Shown here: positions 7,370 to 16,836 of the stretch, in pieces | Numbering within the stretch: the first letter of the stretch is position 1 | Layout of the letters: every line of letters begins with the position of its first letter | NCBI GenBank assembly: GCA_963169195.1 | Contig: CAUJDN010000073.1 | Coordinates: 1 to 64,000 of the forward strand | Direction of reading: 5' to 3' | Origin: Acidobacteriota bacterium | Lineage (GTDB): Bacteria > Acidobacteriota > Vicinamibacteria > Vicinamibacterales > UBA2999 | DNA: 64,000 nt | Translations under genes and position numbers: made by a program | Notes under the pieces: generated by a model | What the model was told of the DNA's origin: nothing | Seen by the model: the letters and a program-made list of their open reading frames with translations, nothing else | The model's database searches: none

Positions 7370-10300
7370 ATGCTACCGGAACCGTGGGCGGCGGCCGAAA
7401 CACATACGGGGACCCCGCTGACCAGCCTGATCCTGCTCATCGCCAGCCTGCTGGGCATGGCCGTCGTTGTCGCGCCGGTGCTGTCCGTCATCGGGTTCCT
7501 GCGCGGACGCACGATGCGGGCCGAGCTCGATCGGCTCGCCCGCACGGTGGACGCGCTGGAGCGACGCGTACAGGCGCTCTCCACCGCGCCCGCTGGTCCC
7601 GAGGCGGACGCGCAGCCGCCCGCCACCGTCCCGGTGGCCGTACCTCGCGCGCCGGCCATCTCGACGCGGCCATCCACCGTGCCCCCGACGCCTCCGACAG
7701 CACCGCCATCCGCCCCCCCGGTCGTGCAGCCGGGGCCACGCGAGTCGGCGTCGTCACCCGCGGTGCCACCGCTGCCGCCGCCCCCGCGGGCGGCGGAACC
7801 GGCGCCGCCGCCAGCGCCGCCGGATCCTCCCGGGCCCGTGCCCGCGCCGGGGCCGGCCTTCGACTGGGAGAACATGCTCGGCATTCGCGGCGCCGCCTGG
7901 CTGGGCGGGGTCACCATCGTGATCGCCGCGCTCTTCTTCGCCAAGTGGAGCATCGATCAGGGCTTCTTCTCTCCCGCCATCCGGCTCGCGCTGATGCTGG
8001 TGTCGGGCACCGCGGCGCTCGTCTGGGCGGAAGTGAGCCTGCGCCGGGGCTATCAGACAACGGCCAATGCGGTGTCGGGCGCAGGCGTCGTCGTGCTCTA
8101 CGTGGCGTTCTACGCGGGCCACGCCCTGTATCAGCTCGTCTCGCTGCCGGTGGCCTTCGCGGGGATGTCGGTGGTGACGCTGGCGGCCGGCGCCATTGCC
8201 GTCCGGTACGCGGCCCTGTTCACGGCGCTCATCGGGCTGGCCGGCGGCCTGGCAACGCCGGTGCTGCTCTCGACGGGCGTGGATCGGCCCGTCGCCTTCT
8301 TCTCCTACCTGCTGCTCCTGACCGTGGGGTTCCTCCACGTGGCCGAGCGCCGCAAGTGGTCGGCGGTCACGGCGCTGGCCCTCGCCGGTACGGCCCTGCT
8401 CGAACTGGGCTGGTACACCAGCGACATGGCGCCGGGAACGCTGCTCGTGGGCGCAACGGCCTTTGCCGCACACGGCGCCGCCTTCCTGTGGCATGCGGTC
8501 CGCGTGCGCGGAACGGGAGGGTCGATCGCTCACCAGGCGGGCCTGGCCGGCAGCCTGGTGCCGCTCGGGTTCGGTGCGCTCCTCGCCGCCGATCCGCGGT
8601 TCGTCCCGCAGTGGGCCGGCGTCACCGGACTGGTCGCCCTCGTCGATCTTGGCCTCGTGCTCGCCGCCCTTCGATGGAGGCAGCCCGTGCTGGCAGGCGC
8701 GCCGGCAGCGGCCACGGCACTCGTGATGCACCGGCTCGGCGGCACGCATGCGTCGCTGGACGCGGGAACGTGGGGGCTCGCCGGCATGGTGCTGGCACTG
8801 GCCGCCGGCTTCAACCTGCTGCCGCGCCTGGCGTCCAGGTGGGACGCGGAGCGGCTGCGGCCGGGTGAAGCGCTCGCGCTGTTCTCGGGCGCCATCACGC
8901 TGCTGGGCCTGCTCTCCTTCACCTGGCACACCACCGAGGGCGGGCACCTCCCCGCCTGGGCGTTCCTGGCCCTCACGGCCGGCACGCTCGCGGGTTTCAT
9001 CGAACGGACCCGGAACGGTTCGTGGCCGGGGGTGTTCGGGGCGAGCATGCTGCTCGTGGCCTTGTCGTGCGGCCACTGGGTGGCTCGCATGGCGGGACCG
9101 GCCACGGTCGTCGATCACCTGATCATCCCCCACCTCTTCGCCGTCGTCGTGGCTGTCGTGGTGGCCCGGCGTGCACTCGATGCGGAGCCGACGCCCCCCG
9201 CGACGTGGTGGCGATCGGATCATGCCGGCACGCTCGCCGCGGCGGGCGTGGCCTACGGCAGCGCACTCGCTCACGTCGGCGTGAGCGTGGCACCCGTGCC
9301 GGCGCCGTACTTCGTGCTCGTCGCCCTCGACGCGGCACTGGTCGTCGGCGTGGCGCTGGCGGCCGGATGGCCCGGCCTCGTGCCCGTGGCGGCCGCGGCC
9401 TCGGTGGCGTTCAACATGGCCTGGCACACCCAGCAGTTCACGCGCGCCACCGCGAGCACGAGCGTGACGGCCTACGCCATCGCCTATCTCGCGTTCCTCG
9501 TGCTGCCATTCGCGGCCACGCGCCGGCTGGCGCCGTCGTGGCGGACGCGACCCGGCCCGTGGCTGGCGTCGGCGCTCGTCGGTCCCGCGTCCTTCTGGCT
9601 CTTCTACGACGGCTGGGTGCAGCTGTGGGGCAAGGCGTGGGTGGGCGTCGTGCCCGTGGTGATGGCCGCCGTCAGCGTGGCCGCCCTGTACGGCGTGAGC
9701 CGCCACTTCCAGGTGTCTCCGGACGAGGGTGACGCGCGGCGCCGCCTCAACTACCTGGCGCTCTTCGCCGCCATCGCGCTCGGCTTCGTCGCGACGGCCG
9801 TACCCCTGCAGCTCGATCGCCAGTGGATCACCATCGGCTGGGCTCTCGAGGCGGCCGCCGTCTGGTGGCTGTTCGGGACGCTGCCCCACCCGGGCTTGAA
9901 GTACTTCGGCCTGGGCCTGTTCCTGGCGGTCGGGGCGCGGCTGCTCGCCAACCCTGAGGTGGTCCGCTACGAGCCGCGCGGCCGGCCCATCGTCAACTGG
10001 CTGCTCTACACCTATGGCGTGCCGGCGCTCTGCTGCTTTGCCGGCGCGTACTGGATCCGACGAGCCGAGCGGCGGCGCGGCGACTCGCCGGCCTGGGACT
10101 ACCTGGCGAAGGACCGCGAGCATCCCGGCCCGCTCGTGGGCTTCCTTGGCCTGCTGCTGGCCTTCTGGCTGATCAACCTCGAAATCGCGGACTATTACTC
10201 GGTGGGCCGCTACGTGGAGCTCGATCTGTCGCGACACCTCGCACGGGACCTCACGCGCTCGTTCGCCTGGGGGTTGTACGCGCTGACGCTCCTCGGTCTC

Positions 10301-10501
10301 GGCCTGTGGCGCGCCCACCGCGGCCTGCGCCTCGTGTCGCTGGGGTTCCTGCTGCTGACGGTGGGCAAGGTCTTTCTCTACGACCTGGGGCAGCTCACGG
10401 GGCTCTACCGCATCATGTCGTTCCTGGCGCTGGGGGTGTCGTTGATCGTGGTGTCGCTGCTCTATCAACGCTTCGTCCGACGGTCGGAGGGATCGGCATG
10501 A
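7370..10501 (+). CDS. DUF2339 large polytopic membrane protein
   Basis: A 1043-residue integral membrane protein of the DUF2339 family. Order: one N-terminal membrane helix (about 18-42), a coiled-coil segment (RAELDRLARTVDALERRVQAL), a proline/alanine-rich linker of some 80 residues, then FDWENMLGIRGAAWLGG, the conserved entry to about 25 membrane helices ending near residue 1030. The function of the family is unknown. The stop overlaps the next start (ATGA), and DUF2339 and DUF3999 genes are commonly adjacent, so the two probably form one envelope complex. ATG 7370 is the first good start but has no clear Shine-Dalgarno, so the N-terminus is uncertain by a few residues. Confidence 0.82.
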   Translation: MLPEPWAAAETHTGTPLTSLILLIASLLGMAVVVAPVLSVIGFLRGRTMRAELDRLARTVDALERRVQALSTAPAGPEADAQPPATVPVAVPRAPAISTRPSTVPPTPPTAPPSAPPVVQPGPRESASSPAVPPLPPPPRAAEPAPPPAPPDPPGPVPAPGPAFDWENMLGIRGAAWLGGVTIVIAALFFAKWSIDQGFFSPAIRLALMLVSGTAALVWAEVSLRRGYQTTANAVSGAGVVVLYVAFYAGHALYQLVSLPVAFAGMSVVTLAAGAIAVRYAALFTALIGLAGGLATPVLLSTGVDRPVAFFSYLLLLTVGFLHVAERRKWSAVTALALAGTALLELGWYTSDMAPGTLLVGATAFAAHGAAFLWHAVRVRGTGGSIAHQAGLAGSLVPLGFGALLAADPRFVPQWAGVTGLVALVDLGLVLAALRWRQPVLAGAPAAATALVMHRLGGTHASLDAGTWGLAGMVLALAAGFNLLPRLASRWDAERLRPGEALALFSGAITLLGLLSFTWHTTEGGHLPAWAFLALTAGTLAGFIERTRNGSWPGVFGASMLLVALSCGHWVARMAGPATVVDHLIIPHLFAVVVAVVVARRALDAEPTPPATWWRSDHAGTLAAAGVAYGSALAHVGVSVAPVPAPYFVLVALDAALVVGVALAAGWPGLVPVAAAASVAFNMAWHTQQFTRATASTSVTAYAIAYLAFLVLPFAATRRLAPSWRTRPGPWLASALVGPASFWLFYDGWVQLWGKAWVGVVPVVMAAVSVAALYGVSRHFQVSPDEGDARRRLNYLALFAAIALGFVATAVPLQLDRQWITIGWALEAAAVWWLFGTLPHPGLKYFGLGLFLAVGARLLANPEVVRYEPRGRPIVNWLLYTYGVPALCCFAGAYWIRRAERRRGDSPAWDYLAKDREHPGPLVGFLGLLLAFWLINLEIADYYSVGRYVELDLSRHLARDLTRSFAWGLYALTLLGLGLWRAHRGLRLVSLGFLLLTVGKVFLYDLGQLTGLYRIMSFLALGVSLIVVSLLYQRFVRRSEGSA

Positions 10502-12522
10502 CCCCGCGCGCGTACCTGCCGCTGGTGCTGCTGGTGGCCACGGTGGCAGCGCAAGAGCGGGGCGCCGTGGACGAGCAGCGCTCCGCGTGGCGGTTTCGCC
10601 GCGCGGTCACGCTGCCGGCTGACGCGGAAGGGCGCCTGCTCGCCGTACCCTTGCCGCCGGAGGTGCAGGCGCGCAGCCAGCCCGGCCTGCGCGACGTTCG
10701 GCTGGTGGACGAGACCGGGCGCGAGGCGCCCTTCATCGTGCACGAAGACACCGCGCGCCGCGCGGAGCGGCGCTGGGCCGGCCGGCTGGACGAGTCGCAG
10801 CAGGAGCGCCTCCGGGAATCGGCCTGGACGGTGGACTTCGGCGCGGTGGTGCCGTTCGACCGTCTCGAGCTCGACATTCCGGGCAGGGAGTTCAGCAAGC
10901 GCCTGACCCTGGACACATCGGTGGACGGCCAGACCTGGGCGCCCGCGGGGACGGATTTCTGGGTCTTCGATCGGCTCTGGCAGTCGGAAGGCGTGCACGA
11001 CACGACGCTCCATGTGGGCGCTCTCCACGCCCGGTTCGTCCGGATCGCCGCGGACGACACGCGGTCGAGACCCGTCAGCCTGCGTGGCGTGGTGGCCGTA
11101 CAGACGGAGGATTTCGCGGGGACGGCCTGGAGCGAAGAGCTCGCGCTCGAGCTCCTCGGCAGCGCGGACGGCCGCACGCGCTACCGCGTGCCCGTGGCCG
11201 ATGGGCACCCCGTGCGCCGGATGTCCTTCGACGCCGGCGATCCGGCGTTCGCCCGGCGCGTGACGGTGTTCGAACGCCGCGAAGACGAGGAACGCCCGAT
11301 CGGGTCGGGCCTCGTCTATCGCCTGCGCCTGCCGGACGAAGCCGCGGATCTCGACGCGCGCGACATCGGCGTCCGGCGCCAGTCGGGCGGCGCGCTCGTC
11401 GTCGAGATCGAGGACGGCGACAACCCGCCCCTGGCCAGCCCCCGCGTGCGGCTGTCGGGGCCGCAGACCCTGCTCGTGGCGTCGACGACCGCGCGCGGGC
11501 TGACGCTGTACTACGGCAACCCCGTCACGCGGCCCTCGGTCTACGATCTGGAGCAGCTCCGGACGGCGCTGTCGGTCGTTGCCGCCTATCCGCTCGCCGT
11601 GCTCGGTCCCGAGGGCGAGAACCCGCGCTTCCGGCAGCCAGCGCCGCTCGCCTTCGTGACCGCGCGGGGCGCGGCGCTCGACGCACGGGCGTGGCGCTAC
11701 GCCAGGCCGCTGAGGATCACGGGCACGGAGGATCTCTACACGCTGGTCGTGCCGCCGGCGGACCTGGCGGCCCTCCGCCGCGACCTCGGCGACCTCCGCC
11801 TGGTGGACGAGGCCGATCGCCAGGTCCCCTACGTGCTGGAGCGCGATGCCGACGTCGTCCGGGTCCCGCTGGCCGCGAGCGGGGCCCGCCCGCGGCAGGA
11901 TCGCCCGAAGACCACGGCGCACCGGCTGTCGCTGCCACACGCCGGCGAGGGCGCCGACGTCGTCCGGCTGGCCTCGCTGCGTCTCCGGTTTGCCGAGCCC
12001 TTCTATCGGCGCGATGCCGTCGTGCTGGTCCCCCGGGCCTCCGCGCCGCAGGGCGCCGACCGCATGGCATCGGGCGTGATCTCCCTGCCCGCCCGCGAGA
12101 GCACGGCCGAACCGCCGTGGGCCGAGATCCCACTGGGGGGGCTCGCCGCGAGCGCGTTCATCCTCGAGATCGATGACGGCGACAACGCGCCGCTGACATT
12201 GCTGCAGGCCGAGGCGGTGGTGCCGGTGCCACGCCTGACGTTCAAGGCATCGCCGGGCGCGTATCGTGTGCTGCTGGGCAACCCCGAGGCCGGGCCCCCG
12301 TCGTATGAACTCGGCCTGCTGGCCCGGGAAGTGCTCGCCTACTCCGCGGTGCCGCTGGACCTCGGGGAGGTTCGGCCGCCGGACGCCAATCCCGCGCACC
12401 AGCGAGGTGTCGCGGATGCGATCCGCGAGGCACCGCCCACGCTGGTGTTGTGGGGCGCGCTGGGGTTCGCCGTGGTGGTGCTGCTGGCCCTGACACGACG
12501 GATCCTGAAGCGCGCGGCCTGA
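10498..12522 (+). CDS. DUF3999 family envelope protein
   Basis: A 674-residue protein with a signal peptide (MTPRAYLPLVLLVATVAAQ), a long periplasmic region and one C-terminal membrane helix (LVLWGALGFAVVVLLAL) followed by a basic tail. The periplasmic part contains a beta-sandwich of F5/8C (discoidin) character, visible as FDRLELDIP...TLDTSVDGQTW...RFVRIAADD, and a second related repeat (LRLVDEADRQVPYVLE echoes VRLVDETGREAPFIV). Discoidin-like domains often bind glycans, so sugar or peptidoglycan binding is possible. It overlaps DUF2339 by 4 nt. Function unknown. Confidence 0.8.
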   Translation: MTPRAYLPLVLLVATVAAQERGAVDEQRSAWRFRRAVTLPADAEGRLLAVPLPPEVQARSQPGLRDVRLVDETGREAPFIVHEDTARRAERRWAGRLDESQQERLRESAWTVDFGAVVPFDRLELDIPGREFSKRLTLDTSVDGQTWAPAGTDFWVFDRLWQSEGVHDTTLHVGALHARFVRIAADDTRSRPVSLRGVVAVQTEDFAGTAWSEELALELLGSADGRTRYRVPVADGHPVRRMSFDAGDPAFARRVTVFERREDEERPIGSGLVYRLRLPDEAADLDARDIGVRRQSGGALVVEIEDGDNPPLASPRVRLSGPQTLLVASTTARGLTLYYGNPVTRPSVYDLEQLRTALSVVAAYPLAVLGPEGENPRFRQPAPLAFVTARGAALDARAWRYARPLRITGTEDLYTLVVPPADLAALRRDLGDLRLVDEADRQVPYVLERDADVVRVPLAASGARPRQDRPKTTAHRLSLPHAGEGADVVRLASLRLRFAEPFYRRDAVVLVPRASAPQGADRMASGVISLPARESTAEPPWAEIPLGGLAASAFILEIDDGDNAPLTLLQAEAVVPVPRLTFKASPGAYRVLLGNPEAGPPSYELGLLAREVLAYSAVPLDLGEVRPPDANPAHQRGVADAIREAPPTLVLWGALGFAVVVLLALTRRILKRAA

Positions 12523-12540
12523 TCCCGCGGCGCGGTCGGT

Positions 12541-12565
12541 GCCGGGCTAGGCGCCCGGCTTCTTG
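12541..12565 (+). terminator. Hairpin terminator after the DUF3999 gene
   Basis: GCCGGGC and GCCCGGC form a 7-bp GC stem around TAGGC followed by TTCTTG, 18 bp after the DUF3999 stop and overlapping the end of the convergent TPR gene. The T-run is short, so it is a plausible but not strong intrinsic terminator. Confidence 0.4.
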
Positions 12566-13512
12566 ATCTGCGGCAGCAGCGCCTTCGCCTGCGCGGCGAA
12601 TCGGCCACCCGGCTCGCGGGCGAGGTAGAGTTCCAGTTCCTGCGCGGCCTCCGGCATGCGTCCCTGGTTGAGGTGTCCCATGCCCAGCCAGTAGTGCGCC
12701 TCGCCGTGGTTGGGGTCCAGTGTCAGCGTCTCGTTGAACTTCGCGAGCGCCTCATCGAGCTTCCCGGCGTTCCACAGCACGAGGCCCTGGTCGAACACCG
12801 CGGCGGCGTTGCCTCCGCCCGCGGCGCCCGTGGCTCCCCTGAGCTTGATGGCGGCCTCGCTCGCCTTGGCGGCCTCGTCGAAGCGCCGAGTGGCGTTGTA
12901 CACCGCGGCCAGTCCCTCGAGGGCTTCGGGCGCCTCGGGCTTCATCTGCTTCGCCGCGTCGAGCGCCGCTTCGGCCTTGTCGTACTGCTTCGCCGAGGTG
13001 TACGCCAGCCCCAGGTTGTACTGGCAGTCGTAGCAGGCGGGATCGGCGCGAAGGGCTTCCTCGAACCCGGCAATGGCATCGGCGTGCCGCCCCTCCCTGC
13101 TGGCGGCCACGGCGGCCTGGAAGGCCTTGGCCGCCGGGCTGCTGGCCGCAGCAGCCGGCACGGGCGCGAGGTCGAGGTTCACGGTCATCCGGGCGCCGGG
13201 CTTGATGGTCACCTCGGCGGTCTTCATCCCGACACCCTCCTTGCTGGCGGTCACGGCATAGGGCCCCGGCGCCAGGCCAATCTGCGCGTACACCCCGCTC
13301 TTGTCGGTGGTGGTCTCGTACGAGCGCGTGAGGCCACCCTGGAACGCGAGGGTCACCTTCGCACCCTCCACGGGCTTGCCCTCCGCGTCGGTCACCGTTC
13401 CACGGACGATGCCGGCCATCTGGGCGGCCAGAACCTCGGCCGCCGCGGCAAGGGTGAGCACGCTCGCCAGCAGGCAGGCGACAACACGGGTCTGGGGCAC
13501 GGGACGGGGCAT
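12547..13512 (-). CDS. Secreted carboxypeptidase-regulatory-domain plus TPR protein
   Basis: A 321-residue exported protein. After a signal peptide ending near AEVLAAQ it has a CarboxypepD_reg beta-sandwich (GIVRGTVTDAEGKPVEGAKVTL, then GVYAQIGLAPGPYAVTASKEG), a short alanine/serine linker, and four to five TPR-like helix pairs (ADAIAGFEEALRADP, AEAALDAAKQMKPEA, DEALAKFNETLTLDPNHGEAHYWLG). It lies 81 bp downstream of a TonB receptor that starts with the same beta-sandwich, so it is probably a periplasmic or surface partner. ATG 13512 is chosen over the adjacent TTG because AAGGAG lies six bases before it. Confidence 0.8.
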   Translation of the reverse strand: MPRPVPQTRVVACLLASVLTLAAAAEVLAAQMAGIVRGTVTDAEGKPVEGAKVTLAFQGGLTRSYETTTDKSGVYAQIGLAPGPYAVTASKEGVGMKTAEVTIKPGARMTVNLDLAPVPAAAASSPAAKAFQAAVAASREGRHADAIAGFEEALRADPACYDCQYNLGLAYTSAKQYDKAEAALDAAKQMKPEAPEALEGLAAVYNATRRFDEAAKASEAAIKLRGATGAAGGGNAAAVFDQGLVLWNAGKLDEALAKFNETLTLDPNHGEAHYWLGMGHLNQGRMPEAAQELELYLAREPGGRFAAQAKALLPQIKKPGA

Positions 13513-13558
13513 CAAGGTCTCCTTGGGTCGTCAGGATCGAGCCACGACGGCGAGGGAC

Positions 13559-13578
13559 GGGCGGCCGCGAGGCCGCCC
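13559..13578 (-). other. GC hairpin between the receptor and TPR genes
   Basis: GGGCGGCC and GGCCGCCC form an 8-bp stem with a GCGA tetraloop, 15 nt after the receptor stop on the minus strand. There is no T-run, so rather than a terminator it may protect the upstream message or lower expression of the TPR gene. Confidence 0.4.
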
Positions 13579-13593
13579 GCCCGTACGCCGGTG

Positions 13594-16521
13594 TCAGAAG
13601 GCGAAGCGCACGCCGAGTTGAGCCTGGCGCGGGAAGCCGCCGCCCCGGAGCGTCGACAGCAGCAGGAAGTTCGACGCGCGCATGTCGCCGTTCGGATTGT
13701 CGAAGTTCGCCGAGTTGAACACGTTGAACACCTCGAAGAACAGGTTGAGCGCGCGCGATGGGCCCATCCGGACGTTGTAGCCCAGGCGCATGTCCATCTG
13801 CGTGAAGTTCGGGCCGCGCGCGCCGTTCCGGCCACCGTCGAAGTCCGTCTCGAAGGCGTTGTTCCCGGTGCCCGCGTAGGATCCGGCGGGCAGGTAATCG
13901 AACAGCTCGCCGTTCTGGTCAGCGTCCACGTTCGTGTTGTAGAGGGTGAACGGCGCGCCGCTCATGAAGCGGTAGATGGCGCTCACGGTCAGGCCCTTCG
14001 TCCGCGGGATCTCGGCGCGGCCGCTGATCGACAGGTTGTGCGTCCGGTCCGTGGCCGTCGGCCCCCACAGCCGGTCGAGGTTCTTGTCGGTGCCCACCTG
14101 CTGCGAGTTGTCGTCCGTGCCGCTGTTGTCGTTGTTACCTCGCGAGTAGCCCAGCGAGTAGGACACGCGAGCGCTCCAGTTGCCGCTGTAGCGCTTCTCG
14201 AGCTGCAGGTTCAGGCCGTCGTAGCGGGTCGTCCCGTCGCTCAGGCGCGTCAGCACGCGGTTCCGGAACGGCGAGATGCCGAGCTGGTTCGCCAGGCCCA
14301 GCGTGTCGGTGAAGGTGAGCGGGCCGGTGCGGCTGGTGTTGGCTCGCGTCATGGGGTTCAGGTTGTAGGTGATCAACAGGTCCCGCCCCTCGCTGTGGAT
14401 GAAATCCGCGCTGAACGACATCCGCGTGCCGAGCTGGCGCTGGTACCCCACCGAGAGCTGATGGGTGTACGGCACCGTGCGTTCCGGCGACTCCAGGTAG
14501 ACCGTGCCGTTGTTGCGGGCCTGCGTCCCCGCCGGGTACAGCTGGTTCAGGAGCGCCCGATTCACGACCGGTCCGCCGACCAGCATGGGATCCGTCGGGA
14601 GCTGCCCGTTCGAGGGGCCGCGGTCCGCCTGGCTGGCCGGGAACTGCGCGGTGAAGGAGCTGCTGTAGACGCCCGCCTGGATGAAGTTCCGCATGATGAT
14701 GAGGTGGGTCTTGTCGTAGAACAGCCCATAGCCGCCCCGAAACACCGACGTGCCCGACCCGCCCGGGTTGTAGGCGAAGCCGAAGCGCGGGGCCAGGTTG
14801 TTCTTGTCCAGCGGGTACTCGCCCTCCGGGACCAGCGGGTTCCAGCGGTGCGTCATGGGAATGATCTCGAGGTCGTACCGCAGGCCGGCGTTGACGGTCA
14901 GGTTTCCGCGCTGCCACTTGTCCTGGGCGAACAGCACGGCCACGTGCGAGTTCAGCACGGTGTTCTCCGGCGACGGCACCACAATCGACAGGCGCTCGGG
15001 ATAGGTCCTCGGATTCGCCGGGTCGAAGGCCTGGTCGGTGCTGAAGGTGAAGGTCCCGTTCATGTTGCCTTCACCGACGATGCTGGCGTCGACGTAGATG
15101 TACTGGCCGCCGAACTTGATGTCGTGGTCGCCACCCCACTTGTTCGGCTTGAACATGGAGAACGACTCGTCGAGCTGGTACGCCGTGTCGATACGCGTGC
15201 CCGCGGCCGTGGTGTAGTTGTCCACGAAGCTCAGCATCTGGTACGACGGTGGCAGGTCCCACTGGTGCGTGCCGCTCAGCCACTCCGGCGAAGCGAACGG
15301 GTTGTCCTCGTAGGTCCGCGAGAAGCGGATCGTGTTGAACTTGTTGTTGCCGAAGACCGTGTTCCACGTCCCGACGACCGTCTCGTCGATGTCCCGCTCG
15401 TCCCGCCGGGCGGCGTAGGTGATGTACCCGCTGATGCCGTCGTAGGTGGGCGAGTCCTCGCGCAGGTAGCGCACGCCCCACGTGTTGTCGGCGTTGATCT
15501 GGTGGTCGAACCGGATCATGTGGTTCCAGACCCGCGTCTTCTGCACCACCGAGTAATCCAGCTCCGGCCGGGTGGGGAACTCGGCGCTGCGGCCCGCGTT
15601 CAGCTCCACACGCTCCAGGCTGTAGAGGAAGTGCGCCTTGTCGCGGACGATGGGGCCGCCCAGCACGCCGCCGTACTCGCGCTTCAGCGTGTCGGGCTTG
15701 TCGAGGTTCCGCTGCCGGGTGAAGTAGTCCTTGCCCATCATCGCGGACTCGGTGAAGTAGCCGAATCCCACGCCGTGGAAGTCGTTGGTGCCCTGCTTGG
15801 TGACGGCGTTGACCACCGCGCCGGTGGAGCGGCCGAACTCGGCGTCGAACTGGTTGGTCAGCACCTGGAACTCCTGGACGGCCTCCAGCGCCAGGCGTGT
15901 CTGGCCGCCAAAGGACTGCCCCAGGTAGTCGTCGTTGTTGCCGCCGCCGTCCACCGTGAAGTTGTTGTTGCGGTTGCTCTGGCCGTTGACGTTGATCGAG
16001 TCGCCGCCGAAGGACACCGAGGTGCTCTGCACCTGGATGCCCGGGAGCAGCCCGACGAATCCCAGCCAGCTGCGCGTGCCGCTCGGCAGGCCGGTCAGCT
16101 CGCTGGCGGTCACGTTGCCGCCCACCTGCTTGGACGTCAGGTCGACGAGGGGCGTCTCGGTGGTCACCGTGACGACCTCCTCCAGGCCGCCGACCTGCAA
16201 AGTGATGTCCAGGGTGGTGGTCTTGCCGAGCTCCAGGAGCACGCTCTTGCGCTCGTACTTCCGGAACCCGTCGAGCTCGCTCGTCACGGTGTAGGGGCCC
16301 GGAATGATCCCCGTGATGAAGTAGGTGCCGTCGGCGTTGCTCACCACCTGCCGGAAGATGCCGCTGCCCTCGTTGGTGACGACGACCGTGGCGCCAGGGA
16401 GCACCGCGCCCGACTCATCGACCACGCGCCCGCGAATCGACGAATCGCCCAGCTGGGCGTTGGCGGGACCGGCGCTGACGAGCAGCAGCCCCGCAGCCAT
16501 CGCGACGAGAAACCTGCGCAT
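13594..16521 (-). CDS. Oar-like TonB-dependent receptor
   Basis: A 975-residue outer-membrane receptor of the Oar/TonB type abundant in Acidobacteria. Order: signal peptide ending SAGPANAQ, CarboxypepD_reg domain (IRGRVVDESGAVLPGATVVV, about 28-110), plug domain with VNGQSNRNNNFTVDGGGNNDD and AVVNAVTKQGTNDFHG, then a long beta-barrel ending in LGVRFAF, with the terminal aromatic expected by the BAM machinery. Ligand unknown; such receptors import large glycans, peptides or metal complexes. Start ATG 16521 follows GGAGGCAGGT. It is the first gene of a two-gene unit with the TPR protein. Confidence 0.88.
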   Translation of the reverse strand: MRRFLVAMAAGLLLVSAGPANAQLGDSSIRGRVVDESGAVLPGATVVVTNEGSGIFRQVVSNADGTYFITGIIPGPYTVTSELDGFRKYERKSVLLELGKTTTLDITLQVGGLEEVVTVTTETPLVDLTSKQVGGNVTASELTGLPSGTRSWLGFVGLLPGIQVQSTSVSFGGDSINVNGQSNRNNNFTVDGGGNNDDYLGQSFGGQTRLALEAVQEFQVLTNQFDAEFGRSTGAVVNAVTKQGTNDFHGVGFGYFTESAMMGKDYFTRQRNLDKPDTLKREYGGVLGGPIVRDKAHFLYSLERVELNAGRSAEFPTRPELDYSVVQKTRVWNHMIRFDHQINADNTWGVRYLREDSPTYDGISGYITYAARRDERDIDETVVGTWNTVFGNNKFNTIRFSRTYEDNPFASPEWLSGTHQWDLPPSYQMLSFVDNYTTAAGTRIDTAYQLDESFSMFKPNKWGGDHDIKFGGQYIYVDASIVGEGNMNGTFTFSTDQAFDPANPRTYPERLSIVVPSPENTVLNSHVAVLFAQDKWQRGNLTVNAGLRYDLEIIPMTHRWNPLVPEGEYPLDKNNLAPRFGFAYNPGGSGTSVFRGGYGLFYDKTHLIIMRNFIQAGVYSSSFTAQFPASQADRGPSNGQLPTDPMLVGGPVVNRALLNQLYPAGTQARNNGTVYLESPERTVPYTHQLSVGYQRQLGTRMSFSADFIHSEGRDLLITYNLNPMTRANTSRTGPLTFTDTLGLANQLGISPFRNRVLTRLSDGTTRYDGLNLQLEKRYSGNWSARVSYSLGYSRGNNDNSGTDDNSQQVGTDKNLDRLWGPTATDRTHNLSISGRAEIPRTKGLTVSAIYRFMSGAPFTLYNTNVDADQNGELFDYLPAGSYAGTGNNAFETDFDGGRNGARGPNFTQMDMRLGYNVRMGPSRALNLFFEVFNVFNSANFDNPNGDMRASNFLLLSTLRGGGFPRQAQLGVRFAF

Positions 16522-16836
16522 ACCTGCCTCCTATCCGACTTGGGCGATCGAAGCGGCCTGGGCACGAGGTAGCGCGCCACGACCCGGATGACCCGGAGGA
16601 GTCCGATCCGCACACGACGTGACGACACCGCCCCATACAGCGGCACGGCTGAAGACAGCACGCGGGACTGACGGTCCGCGATAGGGGATCCGGCGGGCCT
16701 GCGTCACGCAAGCGGGACCGTGGCTGTCGAGCGAGTAGCTATCACAGTGAATCGCACACGGTCAAGCGTTATGCCCCTCTCGCGACACGTCGAGACAACG
16801 TGTGACGTCGAAAGACCAACCTGCGCGCGCGCCGGC
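16522..16836. other. Long 5' region of the receptor gene
   Basis: No gene is recognised in these 315 bp. They hold a candidate minus-strand promoter (16737-16765), which would give the receptor a leader of about 200 nt, long enough for post-transcriptional control. Confidence 0.5.
16737..16765 (-). promoter_or_regulatory. Candidate sigma-70-type promoter for the receptor
   Basis: On the minus strand TTGACC (16760-16765) and ATAGCT (16737-16742) are separated by 17 nt. The same TTGACC -35 with a 17-nt spacer recurs at 23146 and 50083. Confidence 0.5.

Noticed and set aside
7754..10468. A 904-codon minus-strand frame
   Set aside because: Antisense shadow of the DUF2339 gene with highly basic, low-complexity composition.
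12673..16572. A 1299-codon plus-strand frame
   Set aside because: Antisense shadow of the TPR and TonB receptor genes, which have clear signal peptides and domains.
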